Assembly (NCBI GenBank): GCA_003693705.1
Contig: RBZT01000578.1
Coordinates: 186,001-250,000 of the forward strand
Source of the DNA: Polymyxa betae
Lineage: Eukaryota; Endomyxa; Phytomyxea; Plasmodiophorida; Plasmodiophoridae
Length of the DNA: 64,000 nucleotides
Direction: 5' to 3'
Below the pieces are notes generated by a model, which did not search any database, had not been told where the DNA came from, and saw only the letters and a program-made list of their open reading frames with translations. Within the stretch, counting starts at the first letter, position 1; each line of letters opens with the position of its first letter. Positions 35,137 through 46,596 of the stretch are shown one piece after another. Made by a program: the position numbers and the translations under genes.

Positions 35137-35296
35137 AATTCTTGTATTTATTATTAACATATAATTACCGTTATCATGATTCTAATATCTGTGAATTGGA
35201 AAAATTCAAAGAGAATAATGAGGTGCGAGTTATGTCAATAGGGCCATAAGGTTCTTCCTGGGTAATTGCCACCATACCCACCGTCTTCAGAACTAG

Positions 35297-37564
35297 TCAA
35301 AATACATTAAAAGCTCGGCCTGAACGAAAACCACAACCACCTAATAATTGCAGAAAGGATAAAGCAGCGTCGCGACGAGATATTTGAATGTTGGGGCCAA
35401 CGGCTTGCTCGATGAGGGAGTGAAACTGACACGTTATGCTGTCTTTGGGAGTTCCTTGAATCTGTCGGAAATGTTGTTCTAAGATGCTACTCCAACTCAG
35501 TGTAAAGCATTCTGACAACACAATGCGATGTTACTTTCGTAGAATTTCCGTCGCCCGATCGATGCTATCATGATGAGAGCGATCGGCTTGTGCTGGATTG
35601 ATTTCGATATGAGGAATATCTGGTGACAAGTTTAGGCGTAACCTGGGTATGCTCAGCCAGAAAGTTTACCGAATTGGCTTACTGTCAGATTTAAATCAGG
35701 AGTTTGGAAATCGCTGATGCCGGTCTCATGAATTGAGCTGACACGCCTACAAGATCACCATTGTAAAATTCAATTGAACAGAGAACATGTTGTGCATACC
35801 TGCTTTTGGAATCTAAGGAACCTAATGATTTCATTGATACCCGACGCATGTGTTGAGGAGATAATCTAACGTCTGAGCCGAAGCTCCTAACGTTGGGTGA
35901 CAGAAGCCCGATTTCATGGCCCAAAAATGTATTCCCAACATTTTTATCTTCATCGACAGTGAATAAACTAGCATGGCGTGCTTTCTCGATGGAAATATTT
36001 CCGCTTCTAAAAGACAGAAGATCTTCATTAGCTTCGATCTGGATTAAAAGAAAGTTGTCATTTTTGTTGCCACAAGAAAATACAGCAGAACGTACAACAG
36101 GCTCAAAACCACCTGGAGAAATCGGCGGCTGTTCAAAATCATCAAGTCCTACAGCAGGCCCTTCGATTGGGTACCCACGACTCGACTCTACCTGTGGCAC
36201 TCTATCAGAGCAAAATATAAAGCACGTTTAACACTGACTTCATAACATGCTTGTAACAATTCAGATAATTCACAAACTGTCGAAGACGTCATGCATCGTA
36301 ACAGGTTATTTGGATCTGAGTACGAAATGAATAGATACCAATAGTCAAAAGTTTTCTTATATACCTAACGATATAGAAGCTTCGTTAGGGGTCTGCGGCC
36401 GAGTCGTAACGATTCTGGAAGTATCAGCTAATTCGTGCTTCAGAACATCGATGTTGATGTCGATTTTCGAATCCGGTTTCGGTCGGTTTCGCTTGCGCTT
36501 GCGAGATATTAAACTCACATTAAACGCGTCGGCTGTCGCTTTCGAGTGAACCTGTGGTGAACAATGTAAACGAAATCTAGAAACCGTTTATGTCATACGG
36601 AGCCTTGGGATAGTCTCCTTTCATCTGGGTTGTCAACGATAATTTCTGGCAACTCTCCGAAATCATCATGCGCTAATAGGTCTGGATTTGGGTCTGCTAA
36701 AGAATATGGTGCTTCACTTTCATCTACAATTCTAAGGAGCAATTTTAGCACATTAAGTCAAAGCTTTGGCATAAGAATGATACGCGAGAGGATCGAACAA
36801 TGTCTTTTCTAAAGCAACCATGGTATCTTGAGGTGGTAGGCCGGTCTCTAGATCCAAATTGATGTGATTTACTAAAGCAAGTTTCAGTCGCAAATCTACA
36901 GTACAATGGATACTTGCATAGGTTGCTGTCTTCCATTAAACATATCTCGTCTAAGTTTGATTGGTTGAGAAATAAGGCAGTCTCCTTTTCCATTACCATT
37001 TCGAAGCAATCTAAAGGAATCGGCGGCAGGACATAATCGTCCACATCACAGACAACATTAATAGTGTCAGATCTGTAACTGCGGTTAACAGCCACAAGAG
37101 AACATTCGAGTTTACTAACTTTGCCTGAACACAATTACTAGCCAGATTGACACTGCTTGCAGTAACAGCTAATTGCACTCTCGATCGAGCCTAGCACGTT
37201 TTGGAGAAAAGAAGAGCAAATCAGGACTAACAAACCTCTGTTGCATCTAAGAGAAGATACCTCGCTTGTTTGTCCATAATCCGACAGACGCCAAGAAACA
37301 GTTGAGCTCTGGCAGGCAAGGCCAACGGGATCGGTGGCTGTTCAATGCTTTTGCACATCTCGGGAACATTACAGCTTAATATCACCTGACAAGATAAGCG
37401 AGAAGAAACCCATGGCAACCGAATTCTACCTTCTTCGAAAGCTTATGAAATACGGTTCCGGCCAGCCTGTGAAGTTTCAGAACTTGTACGGGAGCTGGCC
37501 TGGCTGCTTACCAAAGATGGCCAAGAGGCCCTCGCTTCACGAATAGTTCAGAGCTGAAGTACAT
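35297..37564 (-). CDS. RAD21: cohesin kleisin subunit RAD21/Scc1
   Basis: RAD21 closes the SMC1-SMC3 ring of cohesin. The start at 37564 (MYFSSELFVKRGPLGHLW) and the next exon (PARAQLFLGVCRIMDKQARYLLLD) match the SMC3-binding N-terminal domain. CFEMVMEKETALFLNQSNLDEI aligns with the conserved SLNQSRVEEITMRE region after it, and RKRKRNRPKPDSKIDI ... SRIVTTRPQTPN with the KRKRKLIVDS..SDIVTTLDLAP region before the separase part. The last exon carries the SMC1-binding winged helix (SRRDAALSFLQLLGGCGFRSG). Middle acidic and Ser-rich segments fit a separase/phosphorylation linker. About nine short exons; a meiotic REC8 is less likely because the SLNQS..EI block is RAD21-like. Confidence 0.85.
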
Positions 37565-37858
37565 AGCTTAAGAGAATGAAGAGGACACCTCATCCTTTTT
37601 CTACAACTTTAAAGGTGACAGCACAATATGATAAGAGAAAATAGGGGCCCTTTTTCATGTTCCAAGACACAAGCCATCCACTGGAACCAGGGGCTTTGAA
37701 CGCTTGCGGGTAACATGATCACTGTAGTCAAACGCTATATATATCAACATAAATGTTCGATAAGATTTTCGTTGGCGCTACGCAAGTGAAGTGATGTCAT
37801 CGGCGGAACCCTTTGTACATTTACCTCATTCTGTCACAGATATTCCCCCATATTTGAT

Positions 37859-38847
37859 TTAATATACTTTATTATACACTGGCGTAGACCTTGATGTGAC
37901 AGTTTCAGTAATAATATCTGAAGACCTCCAGAATTTAACAATGACTAAAATCTCGCCAGCGACGCGCTTCTCTGCCATGATCTACCACATTTTTGAATTA
38001 TCATACAGGTAAAGGTTAAAAAAAACCTCGGAATTGAAACCAGCTGATGCCATTCGATCGCGGATTCGCTGGGGGCGATTTGCTTGAATTAGAACGAGAA
38101 ATAGCACACCAAGTGGCGATAGTAGTTTATGAACTTGTGACAGGAATCGATCGATAACCTATCTCAAATCATTCTTATGAATTTTTCAAACTAAATTTCA
38201 CTAACCTCTACACCATCAACACCACCAGCCCAAGCAGCTCGAATGTCGTGATGGTTCAGCTCGTCCTCTTCGGAAGGTACATAAGGCGGATTGAATAGCA
38301 GAATGTCAGCTTTATGTCGTAATCGGACGTCAAAAGCAGAAAACAGATCGCATAGAACAACATCTCCGACAACCCGATTCCTTCAACAGGTATCATATAC
38401 AACCAATTCAGCAGTTAAACGTCAAACCTTACGAACGTCTGATGTGCTATATTAGCCGCATATGGATTCACATCAGTTGCAATGAAATATGGTCTTTGTG
38501 ATGATAGTCTTCTGATTAAATTCGATAGATGAGATGAGACGATTCCAGTCCCAATACCTTTACCGGATTTCAGAATCAGCTCCAGCTGGGAATCTTACCA
38601 TACCGATTTCAAAACATAATTTTATGGGATTTCGAAGAAGATTGTGAATATGCTGCTCCAGTACAGACATCAGCAAGAACGTGTCTTCACCTTGATAATG
38701 GCATCGATAAAGTGCACCAGAGTTTCATAGAAACAAACGCATACCCATCTCATACACGTGATTAAAATCAGAACATTTGATATGATCAACATTTGGATCT
38801 GATATTTTGCAGTGAGCATCGTTGCTGAGACCATCATCCAGCGCCAT
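37859..38847 (-). CDS. N6AMT1: eRF1 glutamine methyltransferase HEMK2/MTQ2
   Basis: This class I methyltransferase, with TRM112, methylates the GGQ glutamine of translation release factor eRF1. The start at 38847 leads to SDFNHVYE..GEDTFLLMSVLEQH, equal to the family DVYEPAEDTFLLLDAL. The SAM-binding motif I (CFEIG + SG-containing next exon) and the motif II acidic residue (FIATDVNPYAANIA) follow. Motif IV is ILLFNPPYVPS, and then AAWAGGVDGVEVIDRFL, which is diagnostic of HEMK2. The last exon (IMAEKRVAGEILVIVKFWRSS) matches the LSRQAGQETLSVLKF end and was added because the shorter reading would lack it. Five or six exons with introns of 45-55 nt. Confidence 0.87.
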
Positions 38848-39085
38848 TGCTATCCTCTGAGACGAAAAATTAAAGAAACCAGCGACAGTTCCATCATTTC
38901 AAGGGGAAATAATTGCGCAGAATTTCTCGCACTTTTTTCGATATTTCAATCTTTGTCCAAAAGTTTGAAAAGCATCAGCATTAGGTACCGGATAACACAA
39001 ATCCCAAATGCTGTTTACTGAACTGTTAATAATTCTAGGTATATCGGTAGTTTGAAGCAGATTTAAAGAATCTGTCTAACTTGTT

Positions 39086-40628
39086 TTATATTAGTGGTTG
39101 CTTTACAAGAACCACAAGCTGTTTTGAGAATACAGGCCCATTACTGAATACTTTGATTGAAAGATTCCAAACATATCGTGGAAACGTCGCCTGATTTGCT
39201 GGTGACGATTCTTGCAAACGATTTGGGATTACAACCTCAACATTATCAATATAGCATTGTCCAGGATGAATCCATTGGTTCATTCCATTACGGCAGGCGA
39301 CATCTTGTTCAAATACCGGTGTATAAACGATTCGGCTTCGATTCGGCTCGCCAGGAATTGTTATAATTTCTTGATCCGCACGAGTTAACGAGCTAGTTAG
39401 AGTGATATTGTGGGCGAAGAAACGTCGTTCTGTTTGGAAAACGATATGAAGCATGTTCGAAGAGCCAAGAAGCAAATAAGGACGCTGGTCGCAGAATAAC
39501 AACGGTTGAAAACGACAACTTGAAAAGCGCTTCCATCCTTGATATGCGGTATACAGCCCAACCGGCTCTGCAAACAGACAGAAGAGCCATAGAACTGAGG
39601 TATCAGCTGAATGTTTCACATAATACGTGATCGATGAAAACCCGATCATATGAAATAGTACAGCAATTACAGATAACATGGCACCCTGCTGCTTTCTTAG
39701 CTTGCTGTCATCCAGACGATTATCCAATATAGGATACATGTATCTGCCCAAGCATGATACAAACGTTTTCAGGTCGGTTGTATCTGGGTTTATGTGTAAT
39801 ACTGAATATGACATCGCATCAGTTAAAGCCATTATGCATAATCCAATTAATGAAAGGATTAGATAGAAAAACGGCTCAAATACAGCGCTTCTTATCAGAT
39901 ACGAATACGGTGGATGCTCTGAAAAATCGACATAAATCTGTATAATGTAGTCGACCTTCCCTATCTCATAAGCAGCGTTGATAGCTTCGTCGCTGGAAGA
40001 ATATTCATCGTTAGCTAAAGCGAGCGGCCATAAGTTCCACGAACGCCATTCAACGCCATTCTTGTCATTATACGAATAATGCAGAATGAACTCGTAATTG
40101 AACTGCCTTTCAGAGTCCTCATTACTGCTTTCATGTTCAATAATATCGATCTTGTTAACCCGACCCTGGATTACATCGTACTTGGTTAGATGTCGATGTT
40201 GGATATATGCCTGCCTTAACGAATATGCAGCAAGCAATAAGCACACTGAAGATGATAGAATTAGAAACATATAACGACGTGCCAGTTTCCGATTCAGAAA
40301 TCGCTTTCGATATGAGACGCGTTCCTTGAATTTCTCTTTCCAATGCAGAGACCGATCTGGATCTGGATTTGATTGTGTCCTACAGCACATCGCATACCTA
40401 TAGAAGAATCAGTATCTGAGCTATGGTGCTGATTGCATACCAGAGCGAAGGCTGAGTCGCTAGCCCTTGCCATGCTCGGCAGGTCGACGCCAGACGACAT
40501 AGACTCTGCACATCCAAATATTCAAAGACCTCCAATGTCAGCTCGGTCGGTAGCTGCAATGACCAATCGATAGTGCTAAGCATCTTCTCATAACGCATTA
40601 TGTAAACGTTTTGGCAATTTCTTTTCAT
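39086..40628 (-). CDS. F-box protein fused to a multi-pass membrane domain
   Basis: The first exon, starting at 40628, encodes a canonical F-box (LQLPTELTLEVFEYLDVQSL CRLASTCRAWQGLA, ending PSLW). A 46-nt intron (GTATGC..CTATAG) joins it to a 434-codon exon in phase, continuing YAMCCRTQ and a basic WKEKFKERVSYRKRF that is typical just after an F-box. The rest has about four or five hydrophobic helices (MFLILSSSVCLLLAAYSL, AVFEPFFYLILSLIGLCIMAL, MLSVIAVLFHMIGFSSITYY) around a DUF3592-like extracytoplasmic segment (YDVIQGRVNKIDI). F-boxes dock to SKP1 in SCF ubiquitin ligases. The link between the F-box exon and the membrane part rests on frame and splice sites. Confidence 0.7.
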
Positions 40629-40950
40629 CAATTTCCCGAAACCATGATTTCTATCAGCTAACGTCTATAGCATCTAGCCCTGAGCTTATTCATATTCCGT
40701 CTACCCGACCAAATTCTACCCATAACGGCTGCTGAAGGTGCTTGGCCGCCATCTAATGCTATGCGTTAATGAGTGGTGATTGCTTCGAAGATAGACCAAG
40801 CACAGATACGCGCCTAGCATTAGCCAGGTCTTTATTCGTAGGATTCTGTTTGATGCAGCAGCGATAAGAACTGCATCTATGATGGGATGGGGTGTAATGG
40901 TGCGATGGGGTGGGTTGAAGGCCGCGGATCTCATCATTCAATCTTCCATT
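40629..40950 (+). promoter_or_regulatory. divergent promoter with G-rich cluster
   Basis: These 322 bases separate the divergent F-box and CC2D1 genes. At 40881-40917, 34 bases before the CC2D1 ATG, four G-runs (GGG, GGGG, GGGG, GGG) within GATGGG/GGTGGG-like units could form a two- or three-tetrad G-quadruplex or be a repeated factor site. No other gene is seen here. Confidence 0.35.
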
Positions 40951-43617
40951 ATGAATACAGATAATGATGGGCAAGAGGTCGACCTGGCCGACCTATCAGT
41001 CGACGATTTGAAACAGTGTGGACTTAGTCTTGATGATATCCACGAGCTGAAACAGTCGCTGGGGAATCAGGATGACGATCATGCTGATCTAATCGCTGAG
41101 CTGCGAGAAATTCATTCCGGGTCGGACCTTGATGAGAACGATCTAAAGTCGGGCGAAGATGATCTGAAATTTAGCGATGACGAAAATATTGAACTTCCCA
41201 GTTTGCCGCTTGATTGAATGACTTTAGAGAGATTATAATTGGAGTGTAGGTGATGTCGATGCTATAACGACTCCTCCCAACGAAGAACTTTTCGATGAAC
41301 CTGCTGATACTGTTGACGACCAAGCAAATCGGCAAATTAAGTCGTCAAAGGAGGATCAATTACCGCCAGAACCAGAGAAAGGTTGAAAATCGAATTCGAT
41401 ATCAAAGCGGAAGCTGATATACTGCAGATAGGAGAACTGTTATAGAGCATGAAATCAAAGAATTGCAAGTGAAGGCAGTTCAGCTGAATCGTGCTGGAAA
41501 AAAGTCGGAAGCATTACAAGTAATGACGCGAATCAAGCGGCTGAAGGAACTTGTAGCATCAGCAAGTAACAGTTCTCGAAATCTAACTCAGGTCGCCGAG
41601 AAGCTCGATAATATCCCGATGCCACGTCCTGCTGATAAACCTGACCCTGCCATTTCTGTAACATTTCGGTTCAAGGCGTAGCTCGGTTTACTGAGGCCTG
41701 TTTAGGAAAAAGCGCTGAGTGACGTCTCGGCAAGGTTGCAGCAGTTCACAACGGAAGCACTTCGGCTCAAACGAAGCGGCGATTTGGAAGGTGCTCGATC
41801 ATTGATGCCAAAGATTGTGATGTTGAAAGATGCCAAATCCAAGCTTGAGAGAGGCGAATCCGTCAATGTTAGCGCTCTCCCTCAATTACACGTAATGTTA
41901 TACTGTGCATTTTCCAGTCAGAAAAACTTATAAGCTGCAGGCGGCCGCCCAATCAACAAACAAATCTGAGCTGTTCGATTCGCTAGAACGTGACTTGAAG
42001 AATCAAGTGACCCGTGTCTATGATGAAGCTAAACAGGCGCTGAAGTTGGATTTGAAGGAAGATGCTCGCATCATGATGGCCATCAAAGTTCGTTCTGAGC
42101 GAGAATTAGAATCCCTGTTAGTCGAATCTATAAGTATTTGTGTGTCTTTATTCAACAGCATTCAGAGCCCAAATTCGTTTGAGGAATGAGCCGTTACCGA
42201 TGGTGACCAGAACGCGTCGTGCTGTCACCTCTCTGAGGCAGTTCGAACACGTTGGCTCGAATCAGCTCGAGGTCCGTGTTGTGAGATTATCTTTGAACAA
42301 GTTTGAAGTATGGGCAGCTAGAAATCGTTAAAGCGGAGCAGTTGTCACCGCCGTCGGGATGGAAGCTTTGCACCACATTCGTGTCATTCGAACTGAACTA
42401 TCCCAAAGATAGCATTCAGAAAGGCGTCACACCCACTATTGCAAATTCAGATGACCCGAGTATATGCAACTGATTTGTTTGTCGTACTGGTTTCTAAAAT
42501 CATATGATAGAGTATGATTTCAAGAGGTTGCTTTCGTTTCCAAGGCCGAAACGTGCACCACGAATGTGATATCGTTGCTGTCAATATTCTGGGGCTGTTC
42601 AGTTGACACCTCACCCAGGTTTAATTTCGTTAAAATTGCATTCTCTGTCCAAGTCCCACGAATGATGCTTTTAAAACCGATTGTGATCGGGACCGCTGAA
42701 TTGAAGCTCGGCGATCTACTCGAGAAGTCAGAAATTTCTGCTGCCCTACAGGTATCTTGCCTTTTGTGTTTGCGATTATCTGATTAGTGATCAATGAGCA
42801 GCTAAAAGGGGGACGCGGCAAACTCCATGTTGTTGTTCGCATTAGGAATCCATTAAGCGGTCAAGATTTTGCTAAAAAGTTTGTCGAAGATCTTTCTATT
42901 CAAAGTAACCAGTTCATAATTCGCGTTATGATGAGGGTATTAAGCACGACAATAATAGATGGCCCAATTGCATCTCCAGGCTCAAAAACTGTTTCTGCTT
43001 CTCCAGCCATCTCTCCTTCGCATAACACTCCTGCTCAATCTTTACCAAGGTAAATTGCGATGTTTGTCAAGAACGTTGACTTTGAAATTTGATCCTTTCA
43101 GACCATCTCCGAAACCTAAATCAGCTGGAAATGCTCCAGCTGGAATTAGCGAAGAGGACTGGAAGGTCTGTTTAGTACCAATTTGAGTCATTCTGGAGGG
43201 TGACTATCAATAACAGGATCCTCATCGGGTATCATCACTTCGGTCCAATGATGTCATGCAGTTGCTAGTAGATAAGTTACTACAAACTATCGGCACATAT
43301 CGTGCTAAGAGATTAGATCCTCCTTTGGAATTGCTCCAGCAGTCAGTATTGCCCAGTTTAACTCGTTCGGGCTAATAACACGAAATAGGTTCCAGCAAGT
43401 TTCTGCAATAAAGCAGCAACTTGAGCAGCAAGTCGAAGACGGCACTCTAACATTGCCTGCTTATCTGGATATTCTGAAGGAGGACATCAAGCGTCTGACA
43501 TTATTGAACGCAGAGCTTGTAAAGGCTAACAGAACAGAGGATGCAGAAATGGTTGGTTCTAGATTGAAAATCGAGCAGGACGAGCTTAATACAGCTCTAT
43601 CTGCTGGCAATTCCTAA
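40951..43617 (+). CDS. CC2D1: CC2D1/Lgd-family DM14 and C2 domain protein
   Basis: CC2D1A/B (Drosophila Lgd) binds the ESCRT-III protein CHMP4/Snf7 through its DM14 repeats and regulates endosomal sorting. The start at 40951 gives an acidic N-terminus (DLADLSVDDLKQCGLSLDDI). DM14-type helical hairpins follow: LQVKAVQLNRAGKKSEALQV, FTTEALRLKRSGDLEGARSL and YDEAKQALKLDLKEDARIMM. A C2 domain is then spread over several exons (WKLCTTFVSFELNYPKDSIQ, IVIGTAELKLGDLLE, GGRGKLHVVVRIRNPLSG). The C-terminal helix IKQQLEQQVEDGTLTLPAYL matches the family end. More than eight short exons; exact joins inside the C2 domain were not all fixed. Confidence 0.8.
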
Positions 43618-43712
43618 TTCTAAATGAGCTTATTCACAACATTGAAATCCGATTGCTATTTAATACTATTTCGTCTACAATGGTTAGCGTGTTCAATCTA
43701 ATCAGAATAGAC

Positions 43713-44170
43713 TTAGACATGGACAGCAAATACTGTCACAATACAATGCATTGTCTGGTTCTCCCATTTAACTGAACAAGTTCCTGGAACGATATCACAA
43801 TCAATAGCGAATTCAATCATTGAATTACCATCGGTATTCAGGTCCCAATAGCATGCGCTTGATGTATGCATCCCTGCTCCATTTCGTTGCATTATTGTGG
43901 AGGTAACTGATCGGCATTCATCAAACGAGACGTCCTACAATGGTACAAGCAGACCAACCTATGTATTTGAAGTTCTTGTCTAGTTGTCTGAGACTCTTTA
44001 GAACGCCTTCAATGATGCTAGCAGTCCAGTCATGAACTTTCTTCGCATGGAATACATTCTGGCCTAACACAGGTTCGATAGCCTGTATGTTATGTCAGCC
44101 ATCATCCTAATCAGTTCATTGCTGAGTTCCCGCCTGTTCTATACACCCTTTGACTTCATCGTAATCGAAT
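43713..44170 (-). CDS. DYNLT1: Tctex-type dynein light chain (DYNLT)
   Basis: Tctex light chains bind the dynein intermediate chain and cargo in cytoplasmic and axonemal dyneins. Exons read AIEPVLGQNVFHAKKVHDWT, IIEGVLKSLRQLDKNFKYI, then MQRNGAGMHTSSACYWDLNT and TCSVKWENQTMHCIVTVF with the stop at 43713. The NGAG..HT..A.YWD..TDG...VKWEN..M.CIV string is diagnostic of the DYNLT1/3 family. Two introns of 45-50 nt are clear. The first exon is uncertain (a piece around 44140-44170 is possible), so the start is provisional. Confidence 0.85.
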
Positions 44171-44445
44171 CCGACCTAGGAAAATCAGCCAACTCTTTTC
44201 GTAGCCATTTGGAATTTGGGAATGGTACCTGCTCATCATCCCCGAAATCACTCATACCGTTTTATCAATCCTATACTACTCTATACTACTCCATGACTGG
44301 CTGCCCGACCTTTTGAAAAACTCAAAAATTAAGCGAAGTCATGGGTTGTACCAGTCTACGGTTTACAAGAACGACATAACTGCACAAGGGAGGATTTACA
44401 AGAATGTATGAATGTCGAAATTGCTAAATTTGTCTCAGACATTTA

Positions 44446-45111
44446 TTATCCATTTATCTGTTTTTTTGTAAATTGATCAATTTTAGCTTTTCGTTGCAGC
44501 GTGGCAATATGAGCATTGACACGATCGACTTTACATCGCAATTGAAACAGATCAGCCTTTAAATTGATCAGTGATCGATTTTTGACAATGGATTCTCGAT
44601 GCTGTATAATGTGATCCAGAAATTCAATTTGACCATCATTCAACTCTTGCTGCTTACGAAATCGGTAGCCGGCGATTAGCGAATCAGTCGTGCGATCAGG
44701 ACATAGACTGCCCTCGCCATTCAAAGCCATTCCTTGAGATGCTGTAATCTCCTCAGCAATAGTTGGGCGGCCGTCGCCTACCAATTCTTTGTAATCGAAT
44801 ACGCCAGGCTGGACATGCTTTTCTGGTCCAGCTAATGGAATATCAGGCTGTTGATCTCTTTGGATCAGTTCAGGCTGAAGTCCAAGTGGAGAGCTTTGAA
44901 TACGAAATTGCTGCAAACCATCTGCTATTGATTTTACCGAAAAAAATCCAATTCGATCATGAGCAAAGAAGATTTTGCCTCTTTTGTGACCGTTTAATGA
45001 CCTTGCACGATGCTGTTCGTAAGCTGACAAAGGCTGGATCAAGTATCTAGGAGTCGGTAGCTTCTGACACAATTTCGCCAGATTCGTGTGGTAATCATTC
45101 GAAGAGGTCAT
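44446..45111 (-). CDS. unrecognised 221-residue protein with C-terminal coiled coil
   Basis: An unspliced frame from the ATG at 45111 to 44446. The N-terminal half is neutral with scattered Gln/Pro; a short conserved-looking segment FDYKELVGDGRPTIAEEI lies in the middle. The C-terminal 60 residues (LNDGQIEFLDHIIQHRESIV ... LFQLRCKVDRVNAHIATLQR) form a probable coiled coil ending in a basic tail. No signal peptide or TM segment. I cannot name a family. Confidence 0.5.
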   Translation of the reverse strand: MTSSNDYHTNLAKLCQKLPTPRYLIQPLSAYEQHRARSLNGHKRGKIFFAHDRIGFFSVKSIADGLQQFRIQSSPLGLQPELIQRDQQPDIPLAGPEKHVQPGVFDYKELVGDGRPTIAEEITASQGMALNGEGSLCPDRTTDSLIAGYRFRKQQELNDGQIEFLDHIIQHRESIVKNRSLINLKADLFQLRCKVDRVNAHIATLQRKAKIDQFTKKQING

Positions 45112-45429
45112 GCTCCATTGACAATCAGCATTGACTGTACCAAACAAGGGCAGTCACACCTGAGGAAAACTTGAACATAATCTACGAACGGAACCTGATG
45201 TTGAAGGTCCCGGATGGATTCATCAGCTGTTAACTTCCGGCAGCCGACTCAACCGTCGTTGAGTCATGGTTTGGGTTCTCCGAACTGATGGATTCGTGAC
45301 TCGGCGTTGGTTTTGTTCATTCTGAAATTCGCCAATAAACCTGAAAAGGACAAACCGACGAACAAGGTCCCCTTGTTTAACGCCAAGACCCCCCCGAACC
45401 TCTTATTCTTATCGAATTCAATTATAATC

Positions 45430-46365
45430 ATGTCGTCATCTTCGTCTTCACCCGCTGTCGTCTGCCATGCGTTTGCCAAAACGCAGAAATGCCCGAACGG
45501 ATCCAGTTGCTTCATGATGCATATCACCGACCGAACCGAAGCGCCATGGCGAGCGGTACGTCCCGTCTCCAACGCTTCGCTGGTCCAGTTGCAATCGCAA
45601 CGCCAAGTGCCCGCATTGCAGCACCCCGAAGCCATCGTTCGATCGACATCCAGACCATTAATTCTCGCCGATCGCGTCTGGGGAACTTCATCGCCAGCCG
45701 CCAGCAGCAGCAACGCTGCCTCGGTTACAGGAACCCGGGCTATCGACAGGCTGGCGCTGTTACGGCTTGAGTCACGCCAGTCATCGACAGCAACAACGAC
45801 GCTTCCAACCAAGACCGAATTGTACAAAACCGAACTCTGTCGCTCCTGGTCGCAGACACAATCCTGCCCATATGGATCGAAATGTCAATTCGCGTATGGT
45901 TTCTTACAGATCATTACTTACATATACTGACTTGTCATGTATAGGCATGGTTCTGATGAGCTTCGCCCGGTCCAACGTCATCCAAAATACAAGACGGTAG
46001 AATGCAATCAGTGGGCAGCCACTGGAAAATGCACGTTTGGCAATCGATGCGTTTTCATCCACGACAAAATTGAACGTCAAGGCCCGAATCCGGCCACTTC
46101 GGCAGGACGGTCGGATGTTTCGTCTTGGATCGTCAGCGATAACGCGACGCCATATGTGGCTCCAACGGCCAATGCTCCATCGATCGCCACGCTCAGCAAA
46201 CGGTTCTCGCGAGTTATGGTCGAATCGTCCAATGACGAAGACGACCTGATCAAGCGGATCCAGAGCAGCTTTCCCATGTTCGGCGAGCTGCTCAAGAAGC
46301 CGGCGCCTGTGTCACAGCAGCAGCAGGATGATCAGGGCATGAAGGTGACGACAAGAACACTATAA
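45430..46365 (+). CDS. CCCH zinc-finger protein, ZFP36/TIS11-like
   Basis: Start at 45430 after an A/T-rich leader. A first, isolated CCCH finger is visible near the N-terminus (CHAFAKTQKCPNGSSCFMMH). After a Ser/Ala/Thr-rich linker come tandem fingers: YKTELCRSWSQTQSCPYGSK then CQFAHG split by an intron (GC|G, GTATGG..TATAG), and HPKYKTVECNQWAATGKCTF, ending CVFIHD. The spacing CX8CX5CX3H and the YKTEL/YKTVE leads are those of TIS11 proteins, which bind AU-rich 3' UTR elements and promote mRNA decay. The C-terminal tail is Gln-rich. The intron choice matters: only this one restores CQFAHG; reading through yields CQFAYG and a stop. Confidence 0.82.
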
Positions 46366-46596
46366 AGTGATTCTGACTATTCTCTTTATGTTTGTAGTTA
46401 TAAAACAAAGTCGCGTTTGTCCTTTTAACTTGTTCACGTTACGCAGTAACAGAACGAAAATTAAGAGTTTTGAGAAAAAAAAAGTAAAATCTAGAGAATT
46501 GAAAGCCAATTCTGGAATTGCACTGTTTTCAGAAACGCAGTCTCATACGATCGTTTATTTTGAATGAACTGCAACTAAATAAATAGCTACCTACTC

